Assembly (NCBI RefSeq): GCF_001440395.1
Contig: NZ_LLXZ01000139.1
Coordinates: 1 to 40,435 of the forward strand
Origin: Bradyrhizobium jicamae
Lineage (GTDB): Bacteria; Pseudomonadota; Alphaproteobacteria; Rhizobiales; Xanthobacteraceae
Length of the DNA stretch: 40,435 nucleotides
Direction: 5' to 3'
Shown: positions 23,781-31,158 of the stretch, piece after piece
How the letters are laid out: every line of letters begins with the position of its first letter
Position numbering within the stretch: position 1 is the stretch's first letter
Position numbers and translations under genes: made by a program
Notes under the pieces: generated by a model
What the model was told of the DNA's origin: nothing
Database searches by the model: none
The model's input: the letters and a program-made list of their open reading frames with translations, nothing else

Positions 23781-24101
23781 ATGCGGCCGACGACCGCCGA
23801 CGACAAAGTCTTCGACTTCAACGCGCTCCTTCATCCAGGCACAGTCTTCGACCACCCGAAGGATGTGGTGCGCCGTCCCACCCTGACAACGGCCGAGAAG
23901 AGGGCAATTTTGGCCTCCTGGGCCTCCGATGCATCCGCGATCGCGTCCTGCCCGTCGATGCGATCACCTGCCGGGCTGAAGAAGCCGGTATCAATCGACG
24001 AGATCCTCGAAGCGCTGTGCGAACTCGATGGCGGTCCCAGGAATCCTCCCGGAGGCAAGCCCTGTCGATTGCGCTCTACCGAACGTGCCATTGCCGCCTG
24101 A
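23781..24101 (+). CDS. Hypothetical protein with the LHP-FDHP-EKRAIL motif
   Basis: A 106-residue soluble protein, ATG preceded by GGAGG. The core reads L-L-H-P-G-T-V-F-D-H-P-K-D-V-V, then T-A-E-K-R-A-I-L-A-S-W-A-S-D-A, and later S-I-D-E-I-L-E-A-L. The same ordered motifs form the C-terminal half of the next protein. I recall such proteins from rhizobial genomes; no function is known. Position between hsp20 and rpoH, behind a heat-shock promoter, suggests a stress role. Probably cotranscribed with the following two genes. Confidence 0.7.
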   Translation: MRPTTADDKVFDFNALLHPGTVFDHPKDVVRRPTLTTAEKRAILASWASDASAIASCPSMRSPAGLKKPVSIDEILEALCELDGGPRNPPGGKPCRLRSTERAIAA

Positions 24102-24116
24102 GGCCGGAGGTGGATC

Positions 24117-24623
24117 ATGCTTGAGGTAAACCTGGAACGGCTGCGTGCGCATCAAAGGAATATCGACCGCTATCGCAGGCTGCTCGCAACGCATCTGTCG
24201 GACCTTGAACGCTCGTTTATTCAGCGCCGATTGAGCGAAGAGGACGCCTCGGTGAAAGGACTTCTGCGAGAGACGTTCCCCGACCGCCTCTCCGCGGGAC
24301 TGCCGAGGATCGACGGTCGAAGGGCGCCGCTTGAAGTGGCTGAGCTGCTGCACCCGGCCGACGCATTCGATCATCCCTTGGACGTCGTCGACGACGGCGA
24401 TCTGACGCCTTACGAGAAGCGGGCAATCCTGTCATCCTGGGCCGCAGATGCTTGCGCCGTTCCCGGACCAAAATGGCCCGTTCCGGATCCTGCCGTAAGC
24501 TTCGACGATATCCTTGATGCCTTGCACCTTTTGGAATCGGAACCAGAGCCAGCCGCCGATCACGGCAAGGATCCTGGCCGTCATCAGGGGCACGATGGTC
24601 CGGACACGCTTTCCATTTTCTAA
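24117..24623 (+). CDS. Hypothetical two-part protein with the LHP-FDHP-EKRAIL motif
   Basis: A 168-residue protein, ATG preceded by GGAGG, 15 bases after the previous stop. Residues 1-50 are a charged helical region (L-E-R-L-R-A-H-Q-R-N-I-D-R-Y-R-R, S-F-I-Q-R-R-L-S-E-E). Residues about 75-145 repeat the domain of the preceding gene: L-L-H-P-A-D-A-F-D-H-P-L-D-V-V, then Y-E-K-R-A-I-L-S-S-W-A-A-D-A, then S-F-D-D-I-L-D-A-L. A His/Asp-rich tail follows. The two were probably produced by duplication or fusion. rpoH starts 20 bases downstream. Confidence 0.7.
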   Translation: MLEVNLERLRAHQRNIDRYRRLLATHLSDLERSFIQRRLSEEDASVKGLLRETFPDRLSAGLPRIDGRRAPLEVAELLHPADAFDHPLDVVDDGDLTPYEKRAILSSWAADACAVPGPKWPVPDPAVSFDDILDALHLLESEPEPAADHGKDPGRHQGHDGPDTLSIF

Positions 24624-24643
24624 AAAGCTCTCGCGAGGTGGAA

Positions 24644-25579
24644 ATGTATCAAACCGTCTCTCAACCACTGCCATCCGTCGGTAGCGGGCTGACGCACTAT
24701 CTCGCCCAAATTCGGAAGTTTCCGATCTTGACGCATGAGGAAGAAACGAACTTCGCCAGGCGCTGGCGTCAGCACGGCGATCGTGATGCAGCCTATCGCC
24801 TCGTCACGAGCCATCTGCGTCTCGTTGCGAAAATCGCCATGCGCTACCGGGGCTACGGCCTGCCGATTGCTGACATCGTTTCCGAGGGGAATATCGGCTT
24901 GATGCACGCGGTGCGGCGCTTTGATCCAGAGCGCGGGATTCGTCTTTCTACCTATGCGATGTGGTGGATAAAGGCGACAATCCAGGAATACGTCCTTCGA
25001 TCGTGGTCGCTGGTGAAGATTTCGGCGAATTCTGCCCAAAAGAAATTGTTTTTCAAACTAAGGAGAACCAAGAGCGCTATTTCAGCGCTCGATGACGGCG
25101 ATTTGCGACCGGATCAGGTCAAGACAATCTCTGAGCGCCTCAAAGTATCTGAGCATGAAGTGGTGAATATGGACCGCCGCTTGCGTGGCGACGTTTCCCT
25201 GAATTCACGGACCAATGGCGCCCAAGATGCGGGAGATGCGCTTGAACGACTTGTTGATCCCTCACCTCGCCATGACATCGCGTTTGCTGAGGACGAAGAA
25301 TTGTCGAAACGGCGCGCCGCGCTGAAGGCTGCCATTCAGACTCTTAATCCCCGCGAAAAGCACATCTTTACGGAGCGCTACTTGAACGAGGACCCTCCCA
25401 AGCTCGAAACGCTCGCGATGGAGTATGGCATCTCACGAGAGCGCATCCGTCAAATAGAGCTGCGCGCATTCCAGAAAGTGAAATCCGCGATGCAGCAAGG
25501 GGAACCTGCCAAAAGAAGCGCTCAGCCAAATGGACCAGCACATAGCATTAGTTCACCAAGTTTGAAACGCGGATGTTAA
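24644..25579 (+). CDS. rpoH: RNA polymerase heat-shock sigma factor RpoH (sigma-32)
   Basis: A 311-residue sigma factor. The ATG at 24644 (M-Y-Q-T-V-S-Q-P) is preferred to the GTG two codons earlier because GAGGTGG lies just upstream. Region 2 shows L-R-L-V-A-K-I-A, then E-G-N-I-G-L-M-H-A-V-R-R-F-D, then S-T-Y-A-M-W-W-I-K-A-T-I-Q-E-Y. The RpoH box Q-K-K-L-F-F-K-L-R (about 132-140) identifies the heat-shock type. Region 4.2 has the helix-turn-helix near residues 264-290 (S-R-E-R-I-R-Q-I-E). It is encoded within the hsp20 cluster, so it may drive the RpoH-type promoters found here. An accessory paralogue of the chromosomal gene is likely. Confidence 0.93.
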   Translation: MYQTVSQPLPSVGSGLTHYLAQIRKFPILTHEEETNFARRWRQHGDRDAAYRLVTSHLRLVAKIAMRYRGYGLPIADIVSEGNIGLMHAVRRFDPERGIRLSTYAMWWIKATIQEYVLRSWSLVKISANSAQKKLFFKLRRTKSAISALDDGDLRPDQVKTISERLKVSEHEVVNMDRRLRGDVSLNSRTNGAQDAGDALERLVDPSPRHDIAFAEDEELSKRRAALKAAIQTLNPREKHIFTERYLNEDPPKLETLAMEYGISRERIRQIELRAFQKVKSAMQQGEPAKRSAQPNGPAHSISSPSLKRGC

Positions 25580-25701
25580 CGACTGTAGTTCTCTCGCTGA
25601 TCATCGCAAATACGATGGCCGCAACCGGAGCCACCTTTTTGGCATGGCTAATCTTCCCCCCTTCGGGGGCCCATGCAGGCCAGATTCGACTGAACCCATG
25701 A
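25573..25701 (+). CDS. Possible 42-residue membrane peptide
   Basis: ATG inside the last codons of rpoH in another frame, then a strongly hydrophobic stretch (T-T-V-V-L-S-L-I-I-A-N-T and F-L-A-W-L-I-F-P-P) and a stop. Overlap with rpoH would allow coupled translation. The ribosome site is weak and no relatives are known to me, so it may be a chance frame. Confidence 0.35.
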   Translation: MLTTVVLSLIIANTMAATGATFLAWLIFPPSGAHAGQIRLNP

Positions 25702-25970
25702 ACCTAGCTTTGGATAGGAACGGGCGGGATATCAACGTGCGAGTCGCGGGGCAAGCTTGTATTCAATCGCGCTGAAGGCTCAAAGGGCTTGGCCTGGCAT
25801 ATCTTACGGAAGGACACGTGCAGCCATACCTCGCAAGCGGACGGCTTGTCCGAGTCCTTTCCGACTGGTGTCCGCCTTTTTCAGGGTATCACCTGTACTA
25901 TCCAAGCCGCCGGCAACCGTCGCCCGCATTGTTGGTACTAGTTGATGCGCTTCGGTACCGGAAGAACTAA
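25698..25970 (+). pseudogene. LysR-type regulator, C-terminal remnant
   Basis: Three consecutive pieces in changing frames fit the effector-domain end of a LysR regulator: N-G-R-D-I-N-V-R-V-A-G-Q, then L-V-F-N-R-A-E, then G-L-G-L-A-Y-L-T-E-G-H-V-Q-P-Y-L. The last frame runs on through S-G-R-L-V-R-V-L-S-D-W-C-P-P-F and Y-H-L-Y-Y-P-S-R-R-Q to a stop at 25968. The DNA-binding N-terminus and most of the effector domain are missing. The remnant marks an old deletion or insertion boundary behind rpoH. Confidence 0.85.
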
Positions 25971-26203
25971 AGTTGAAGCGGTGCCTTTTTGCGTAAGCAT
26001 GAAGATAAACCGCTTTGGGTCATCTGCTAGCATCGACCGCCCCTCGAGCGAAGTCTGCCAAGCGCCCATCGCTACACGAGCGACGGAGTGGTAAGTCTGG
26101 CTGCGTCAGTATACCGCCGAAAGCGGAAGTAAGAGCATAAGCCGGCCATAAGCCAACGCGGGTTGATGGCTGATCGCTGGCGTCGCAAACCAAGAACCGC
26201 TAA

Positions 26204-26818
26204 CTAGTCCCGCGCTCGCCGCAGCGCAGTTTCCAATCGCAACTTCTCTTTATCCCAGCGGATTTCTTCAGCCTCCGACCTCTTTTCGAGAGCCTCGAGC
26301 TCGGCCTGGATCGCCGCGGCCCGCTTTGCGTGATCCTGCTGGGCCTTGTCCAACGTAGCCTGCGCCTTGTCGACCGCCCGCTGGCGGCGATCGCGCTCCT
26401 TCTGCCTGGCAGTTTCCTCTCTCGCTCGTTCAACCTCGCGACGCGTTTGTTCCCGGTCGTACTCGAGAGCGGCCTTGCGCTCGGCAGCCTTGTCGCCGGG
26501 GCGGGAAGAAGGCTTCTTCGTCTTTGAGGCTTTCGACTTGCGGCCACGTGTCGTTGGACTGCTGCCGCCAAGATCGGTGGGCAGTTCGGCATGCTCGGTG
26601 AAGGATCCGTCGGATCCGACCGGCCGCCTGAGAACGACGCCAGGCTTTGCCATGGTTGCGGCCATGACGTCCGGATCATGGCTTTCCTTCGCCGCGCCCT
26701 GATGAAAGAGATTGCTGTCTGCGCCCCACGCTTCCAGCGCCGCTTTCATGGAAGGAGCGGCTATCGCCAGATCGAAGAAGCCCAGCGAAGTCTGGTAGGT
26801 TTTCAGTTTTCTGGCCAT
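26204..26818 (-). CDS. Conserved hypothetical protein with long charged helix (TolA-like in composition)
   Basis: A 204-residue protein starting at ATG 26818 (M-A-R-K-L-K-T-Y-Q-T-S-L-G-F-F-D). The first 40 residues, with D-L-A-I-A-A-P-S-M-K-A-A-L-E-A-W-G, are the conserved head of a rhizobial family sometimes named after TolA. The middle is Ser/Thr/Lys-rich. Residues about 110-200 are a continuous Arg/Glu/Ala helix, probably a coiled coil. There is no membrane segment, so a true TolA role is unlikely. It is divergent from the second ligase gene and shares its upstream region. Members often lie near ligD/ku genes, hinting at a DNA-repair link. Confidence 0.75.
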   Translation of the reverse strand: MARKLKTYQTSLGFFDLAIAAPSMKAALEAWGADSNLFHQGAAKESHDPDVMAATMAKPGVVLRRPVGSDGSFTEHAELPTDLGGSSPTTRGRKSKASKTKKPSSRPGDKAAERKAALEYDREQTRREVERAREETARQKERDRRQRAVDKAQATLDKAQQDHAKRAAAIQAELEALEKRSEAEEIRWDKEKLRLETALRRARD

Positions 26819-26967
26819 CGGTCTGATCAGACCTTCCCGTTCGATAGTTGACGTCGCGCACCCTGGGATTGGCCGCGGCGTCTGACGGAACATGCCATGG
26901 CTTTAAGCGTTCCCTCATTCTTGAAGGACGTCTGCGCATTACGCAACACGCTCTGAAGGATTGGCCC

Positions 26968-27915
26968 TTGAATGAGCCGGAGTCGACCCTGCCCAAGCGC
27001 TTACAGCCGATGCTCGCTACGCTCACCGACGCGCCATTCGACGACCCCGGCTGGGTTTTCGAGGATAAATACGATGGCTTCCGGATGATCGCGGAAATCC
27101 GGCGTGGCAAGGTTTCGCTCTACAGCCGCAACGGCAAGATCATCAGCCGCAGCTATATCGAGGTAGCCAAAGCGCTGGAGGGCGTGAAGGGCGACGCCGT
27201 GATCGACGGCGAGCTCGTCGCGATCGGAAAGGACGGCGTCTCGCATTTCCAGCTGCTGCAAAACGCGCTGCGTCATGAAGCGAAGCTCCTGTATTGCGCC
27301 TTCGATCTCATGTTTCAGAATGCAGCGGACTTGCGCAAACAGCCTCTTCTCGAGCGCAAGGAGCTGCTGAAAGCGATCCTGCCGCGCCACCGGCTGATCG
27401 CCTTCAGCCGTCACCGCAAAGCGAACGGCACGAAATTTTTCGCCGAGGCCGAGCGGAAGGGTCTGGAAGGCATTATGGCGAAGCGCGCCGACAGTGCGTA
27501 CGCGTCCGGAAGCCGTACCCCGGATTGGCTGAAGATCAAGACAGCAAAGCGGCAGGAAGTGGTGATCGCAGGCTTCACGGCGCCCAGGCGCACCAGGCCG
27601 TTCTTCGGCGCCCTGGTCCTCGCCGTGCGGGAAAACGACGCATGGCGCTACATCGGACATGTCGGCACCGGCTTCAGCCACAAGGTCCTGGGAGACCTCC
27701 ACGCCAAGCTCGTGAAGCTGACGACCCCGAAATCACCCTTCCCTGCCAAAGTGAAGGACGAGGCCGTCACGACCTGGGTCAGGCCCTCGTTGGTTGCCGA
27801 GGTCAAGTTCGCGGAGTGGACGAGTAAGGGCGAATTGCGCCAGCCCGTCTACCTCGGGCTCAGGTCCGACAAGCGGGCCAAGGACGTCGTGCGTGAGCGA
27901 GAACGTCCGCGCTAG
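26968..27915 (+). CDS. Standalone ATP-dependent DNA ligase, second copy (LigD ligase-domain type)
   Basis: A 315-residue ligase. The TTG at 26968 is chosen because AAGGA lies about eight bases upstream and family similarity begins there; the frame is open 40 codons further. Motif I is F-E-D-K-Y-D-G-F-R with the adenylated Lys at residue 34. Later motifs are V-I-D-G-E-L-V, F-D-L-M-F, G-L-E-G-I-M-A-K-R and W-L-K-I-K-T, followed by the OB fold with V-R-P-S-L-V-A-E-V. Phosphoesterase and polymerase domains are missing. It differs markedly from the ligase at 17476, so the two were not made by a recent local duplication. Probable partner of Ku in end joining. Confidence 0.9.
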   Translation: MNEPESTLPKRLQPMLATLTDAPFDDPGWVFEDKYDGFRMIAEIRRGKVSLYSRNGKIISRSYIEVAKALEGVKGDAVIDGELVAIGKDGVSHFQLLQNALRHEAKLLYCAFDLMFQNAADLRKQPLLERKELLKAILPRHRLIAFSRHRKANGTKFFAEAERKGLEGIMAKRADSAYASGSRTPDWLKIKTAKRQEVVIAGFTAPRRTRPFFGALVLAVRENDAWRYIGHVGTGFSHKVLGDLHAKLVKLTTPKSPFPAKVKDEAVTTWVRPSLVAEVKFAEWTSKGELRQPVYLGLRSDKRAKDVVRERERPR

Positions 27916-28001
27916 TAGCGCTTCCCTTCGGACGTAACCCCGGCAAACGGAACGATTAACGCACTCGCCTCCTCCGCTATGAATTTCCTCCGCGGTGGCA
28001 C

Positions 28002-28466
28002 TCAGTCGCCTCCAAGGTCGTGGATTTCCGGTCGCATACCCTCACGCGTGACTTCGAGCGTCGCAAGCGTGATCGGCAGCTTGAAGCGCCGTGGTCCCGC
28101 GCTGCCGGGATTCAGGTAGAGAACGCCACCGACTGTGTGGATCTTCGGCACGTGGGAATGCCCGAAGACGATGACGTCGATTCCGGCGCCGAGCTCGGCC
28201 TTCAGCGTCTTCAAGTCGTGCAGAACGTAGATCGACTTTCCGGCCAGGCGCACAAGCTTCGTGTCGGGGTAGTCGCGGACCCACCCGTCACTGTCCACGT
28301 TTCCACGAATAGCCGTGACGGGCGCGATGCGACGAAGCGCGTCAACGATCTCGGCGCGCCCGATGTCGCCGGCATGGATGATGTGATCGACGCCCGTCAG
28401 GCCCCGTTCCGCCTCGGGCCTCAACAGACCGTGCGTGTCCGAAATGATTCCAATCCTGAACATCAT
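28002..28466 (-). CDS. YfcE/MJ0936-type metallophosphoesterase
   Basis: A 154-residue calcineurin-like phosphoesterase. The metal-ligand set is complete: I-S-D-T-H-G (Asp10, His12), H-A-G-D-I-G (Asp34), R-G-N-V-D (Asn56), His83, and F-G-H-S-H (His103, His105). The short length fits the YfcE/MJ0936 group of two-metal phosphodiesterases, whose natural substrates are poorly known. Its start overlaps the stop of the Nudix gene by four bases (ATGA), so both are made together. Convergent with the ligase gene. The pairing with Nudix and nearby Ku suggests a role in cleaning nucleotide or DNA-end phosphates, which is inference. Confidence 0.9.
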   Translation of the reverse strand: MMFRIGIISDTHGLLRPEAERGLTGVDHIIHAGDIGRAEIVDALRRIAPVTAIRGNVDSDGWVRDYPDTKLVRLAGKSIYVLHDLKTLKAELGAGIDVIVFGHSHVPKIHTVGGVLYLNPGSAGPRRFKLPITLATLEVTREGMRPEIHDLGGD

Positions 28467-28963
28467 TTCCCGGCGCTCTCAACCGCGATCGCCAAAAGGC
28501 GATCAAGAAACTCAACTTGAGCGAACAGCATCTTGGTCCGCGCGAGCTCGATATCAAACCATTCGGCGCGGTCGACTTCGGGAAAGCTCTGCCGTCGACC
28601 GCTTCGGGGCGGCCATTCGATATCGAAGGTATTGCTGATCAACGCCGCCGGGTCAAAGTGGCCCTCGCCGGCGAATGCGATGACGCGCTTCCCTCCTCGC
28701 TGTCGGACTTCCCCCAGCGCCTGGAGTGGACCAATCAAAGCGCTCGGGCCGAGTTCTTCGGCATCGCGTCGAGCGACGTTCTCCGGAGCATCCGAGGCAT
28801 CGATTTCGCCCTTCGGAATGGACCAGGCGCCATTATCCTTCTTGCGCCAGAACGGACCGCCGGGATGAACAAGCAGAACCTGGAGCCCACGAGCGCCCTT
28901 TCGGAATGCGAGAATGCCCGCGCTCAAGGTCGATCTCCTGGAAGTCTTTTTCACCGCAGCCAT
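28463..28963 (-). CDS. Nudix hydrolase with shortened Nudix box
   Basis: A 166-residue protein starting M-A-A-V-K-K-T-S-R-R-S-T-L-S-A-G. The fold is evident from L-V-H-P-G-G-P-F-W, then W-S-I-P-K-G-E-I-D, and the late E-W-F-D-I. The Nudix box reads G-E-I-D-A-S-D-A-P-E-N-V-A-R-R-D-A-E-E-L-G. Against the usual form it is one residue short just before the paired glutamates and has Asp where the R-E glutamate normally stands. The paired E-E is kept, so activity may be altered rather than lost. It would hydrolyse nucleoside-diphosphate-linked substrates. Coupled to the phosphoesterase by a four-base overlap. Confidence 0.85.
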   Translation of the reverse strand: MAAVKKTSRRSTLSAGILAFRKGARGLQVLLVHPGGPFWRKKDNGAWSIPKGEIDASDAPENVARRDAEELGPSALIGPLQALGEVRQRGGKRVIAFAGEGHFDPAALISNTFDIEWPPRSGRRQSFPEVDRAEWFDIELARTKMLFAQVEFLDRLLAIAVESAGK

Positions 28964-29187
28964 ATCGCTCCTATTTTGCCGAGCAATCCAAAGCTGAGCA
29001 GGCGAGGCGCACTGAGGCGGACGACTGGCTAATTGCACAGCAAAGATCGTTCGAAACAGGCCAGTAAGCGCGGCGGGCCCCCGGTGTACCGCCTTTCGCA
29101 AAAACCGTCGAGATTGAGACTTGCCATCCGCCAAAGCCCACCACGGACGAGGAAGCAGAAGCCGTCCCGGCGTCACCGCCACAAAAT

Positions 29188-30120
29188 CTAAGCCGACTTC
29201 CGCTGCGGTTTGGACGCCGGCTTCTTCGCCGCGGCCTCTTTCGCCGGCTTCTTGCCCGCGATCGGCATCAGCATTTCCTTCTGCGCCGCCGCTGCCTTGC
29301 GCGGCTTTTTGCCTGGCTTCCTAGGTGCCTCTGTGGCCGCGGCACCTTCTCTTCCAATGCTCTTGCGCAGCGCGTCCATCAAGTCGACGACGTTCTCGCC
29401 GCGGGGACGCGCTTTCGCGGTGATGGGTTTGCCGGCACGCTTCTGGTTGATGAGATCGATGAGGGCAGTTTCGTACTGGTCTTCGAACTTGTCCGGCTCG
29501 AAATGGCCCGCCTTCTGATTGACGATGTGCTTGGCGAGATCAAGCATGTCCTTGGTGACTTTGACGTCCTGGATATCATCGAAATATTCCTCCGCGGAAC
29601 GAACTTCGTAGGGATAGCGCAGCAGCGTACCCATCAGTCCCTTGTCCAACGGCTCCAGCGCGATGATGTGCTCGCGATTGGTCAGCACCACGCGACCGAT
29701 CGCGACCTTATTCATTTCGCGGATGGTTTCGCGGATGACCGCGAAAGCGTCATGCCCGACTTTGCCATCTGGAGTCAGGTAGTACGGGCGGATCAGGTAG
29801 CGTGGGTCGATCTCGCTGCGGTCGACGAACTCGTCGATCTCGATCGTTCGCGTCGATTCCAGCGCAACGTTCTCGAGCTCCTCCTTCGTCACCTCGATAA
29901 ATGTGTCGGTGTCGACCTTGTAGCCCTTGACGATGTCCTCGTTGTCGACCTCCTCGCCGGTATCAGCGTCCACCTTGGCGTACTTGATGCGGTGACCGGT
30001 CTTTCGGTTGAGCTGGTTAAACGAGACCTTTTCGGATTCCGACGTGGCCGGATAGAGCGCTACCGGACAGGTGACGAGGGAAAGACGCAGAAAGCCTTTC
30101 CAATTAGCGCGGGGGGCCAT
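29188..30120 (-). CDS. ku: Ku protein of non-homologous end joining
   Basis: A 310-residue bacterial Ku starting at ATG 30120 (M-A-P-R-A-N-W-K-G-F-L-R-L-S), which is the family start; the longer open frame is not protein-like. The core domain at about residues 5-240 includes F-N-Q-L-N, Y-K-V-D-T-D-T-F-I-E-V, Y-Y-L-T-P-D-G-K and L-R-Y-P-Y-E-V-R. The C-terminal 65 residues are a Lys/Ala/Pro-rich tail, as in other rhizobial Ku proteins, and probably contact DNA. Ku homodimers ring DNA ends and recruit LigD-type ligases, two of which are encoded nearby. It is divergent from the Cys-rich gene at 30265. Confidence 0.95.
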   Translation of the reverse strand: MAPRANWKGFLRLSLVTCPVALYPATSESEKVSFNQLNRKTGHRIKYAKVDADTGEEVDNEDIVKGYKVDTDTFIEVTKEELENVALESTRTIEIDEFVDRSEIDPRYLIRPYYLTPDGKVGHDAFAVIRETIREMNKVAIGRVVLTNREHIIALEPLDKGLMGTLLRYPYEVRSAEEYFDDIQDVKVTKDMLDLAKHIVNQKAGHFEPDKFEDQYETALIDLINQKRAGKPITAKARPRGENVVDLMDALRKSIGREGAAATEAPRKPGKKPRKAAAAQKEMLMPIAGKKPAKEAAAKKPASKPQRKSA

Positions 30121-30264
30121 CGCGGGGAACTCCATTACTGACGCCGGATTCAAGACGAACGGCCCGGCTTGGTTCCGACACCTCGCCCCCTTCCAAAACG
30201 ATGATTCTTTCAAAATGGCGGCCGAGCGGACTCGACATTTGTTCTTGTTATGTTCTAATTCAGA

Positions 30265-30660
30265 ATGACCGATCGACCCGCGAGCTGGCGCATGCCGACA
30301 CCGAAGCAGATGGAAAAGCTGGCCGCTGTAGCTGCCCGCAGACCGGGCCCCTCCACGGCGGCTCCGGATGCGCCACTCCTGACGGAATATTGGGAATCGG
30401 TCCTGAAAGACCCTCGCGCCGACGAGACCGGAGCCCAAAAGCGGCAGCGACGTCTTTCCGAGATTCAACGCAATGTTCTGCGCATCTCATGCCGTCGCTG
30501 TGAGCGGACCGTGGAAATCCAGAAGGCCGATGCAGTCCGATTGTATGGCGAGAACGCGGTCTGGAAGGACGTGGCGCAGCGGTTGCTCGACAACACCTGC
30601 CAGCAGCGCACCGGCAGGCATGAAGAAGACGGGTGCTGGCCGGCGTTCGAGACGCCGTAA
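30265..30660 (+). CDS. Cys-motif hypothetical protein
   Basis: A 131-residue protein with a low-complexity N-terminus. A possible metal-binding module carries C-R-R-C at 76-79 and further cysteines at 112 and 124 with a nearby histidine (H-E-E-D-G-C-W). The segment K-A-D-A-V-R-L-Y-G-x-x-A-V-W-K-D-V lies between, as in a treble-clef or zinc-ribbon-like fold. Similar proteins are common in rhizobia; no function is known to me. It opens a plus-strand group of three with the next Cys-rich gene and the SRAP gene, divergent from ku. Confidence 0.65.
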   Translation: MTDRPASWRMPTPKQMEKLAAVAARRPGPSTAAPDAPLLTEYWESVLKDPRADETGAQKRQRRLSEIQRNVLRISCRRCERTVEIQKADAVRLYGENAVWKDVAQRLLDNTCQQRTGRHEEDGCWPAFETP

Positions 30661-30705
30661 CCGCTCCGGATTGCCGTTCCGATCTCTTAGCGCCTGGATA
30701 TCCGG

Positions 30706-31155
30706 ATGGCCCCGAAGTATCACCCCGCGCCCTTGTCGGGCGGCGATCGCAAGGCTCTGACAAAAGAGCTCGGCAAGGCACGTGCGATGGCCAACATGCT
30801 TGCTGCCCAATCGGCGGAGATGCGGGCCAAGGGCGAGGCCATGATCCAGCAAGCTGACAAGCTGCTTTGCGAAAGCTGGAACGAGCGGATGTGGAGCGAC
30901 GGCGAGCCGATCGATCCGTCGCCCACCATCGACCAGGCCGTGAACGGTGGCTTCCCTTGGCTCGACATCAGGTGCGCGCGCTGCAAGACACCGAGCGACG
31001 TCGACCTTGCGGCGATGAAACATCCGCCGACCACCTTCGTGCATGATCTCGCAAGCCGGCTGCGCTGTCGCAAATGCGCCAAGGCGGGCCGGCGTCCATC
31101 CGCGACTCTGCTACAACTGGCGTGGCAGCCACGCCACCCTCGCACTGAACCCTGA
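30706..31155 (+). CDS. Zinc-ribbon-like hypothetical protein linked to SRAP
   Basis: A 149-residue protein. Residues about 15-60 form a helical region (L-T-K-E-L-G-K-A-R-A-M-A-N-M-L). C-A-R-C at 90-93 and C-R-K-C at 121-124 form a four-cysteine zinc ribbon around H-P-P-T-T-F-V-H-D-L. This is a conserved rhizobial family that I associate with SRAP genes; here only three bases separate its stop from the SRAP start. A nucleic-acid-binding helper for DNA-damage handling is plausible but not shown. Confidence 0.7.
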   Translation: MAPKYHPAPLSGGDRKALTKELGKARAMANMLAAQSAEMRAKGEAMIQQADKLLCESWNERMWSDGEPIDPSPTIDQAVNGGFPWLDIRCARCKTPSDVDLAAMKHPPTTFVHDLASRLRCRKCAKAGRRPSATLLQLAWQPRHPRTEP

Positions 31156-31158
31156 CCG

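Noticed and set aside
26204..26818. Assignment as TolA envelope protein
   Set aside because: Only the charged helical composition is TolA-like; there is no N-terminal membrane anchor and no TolA C-domain.
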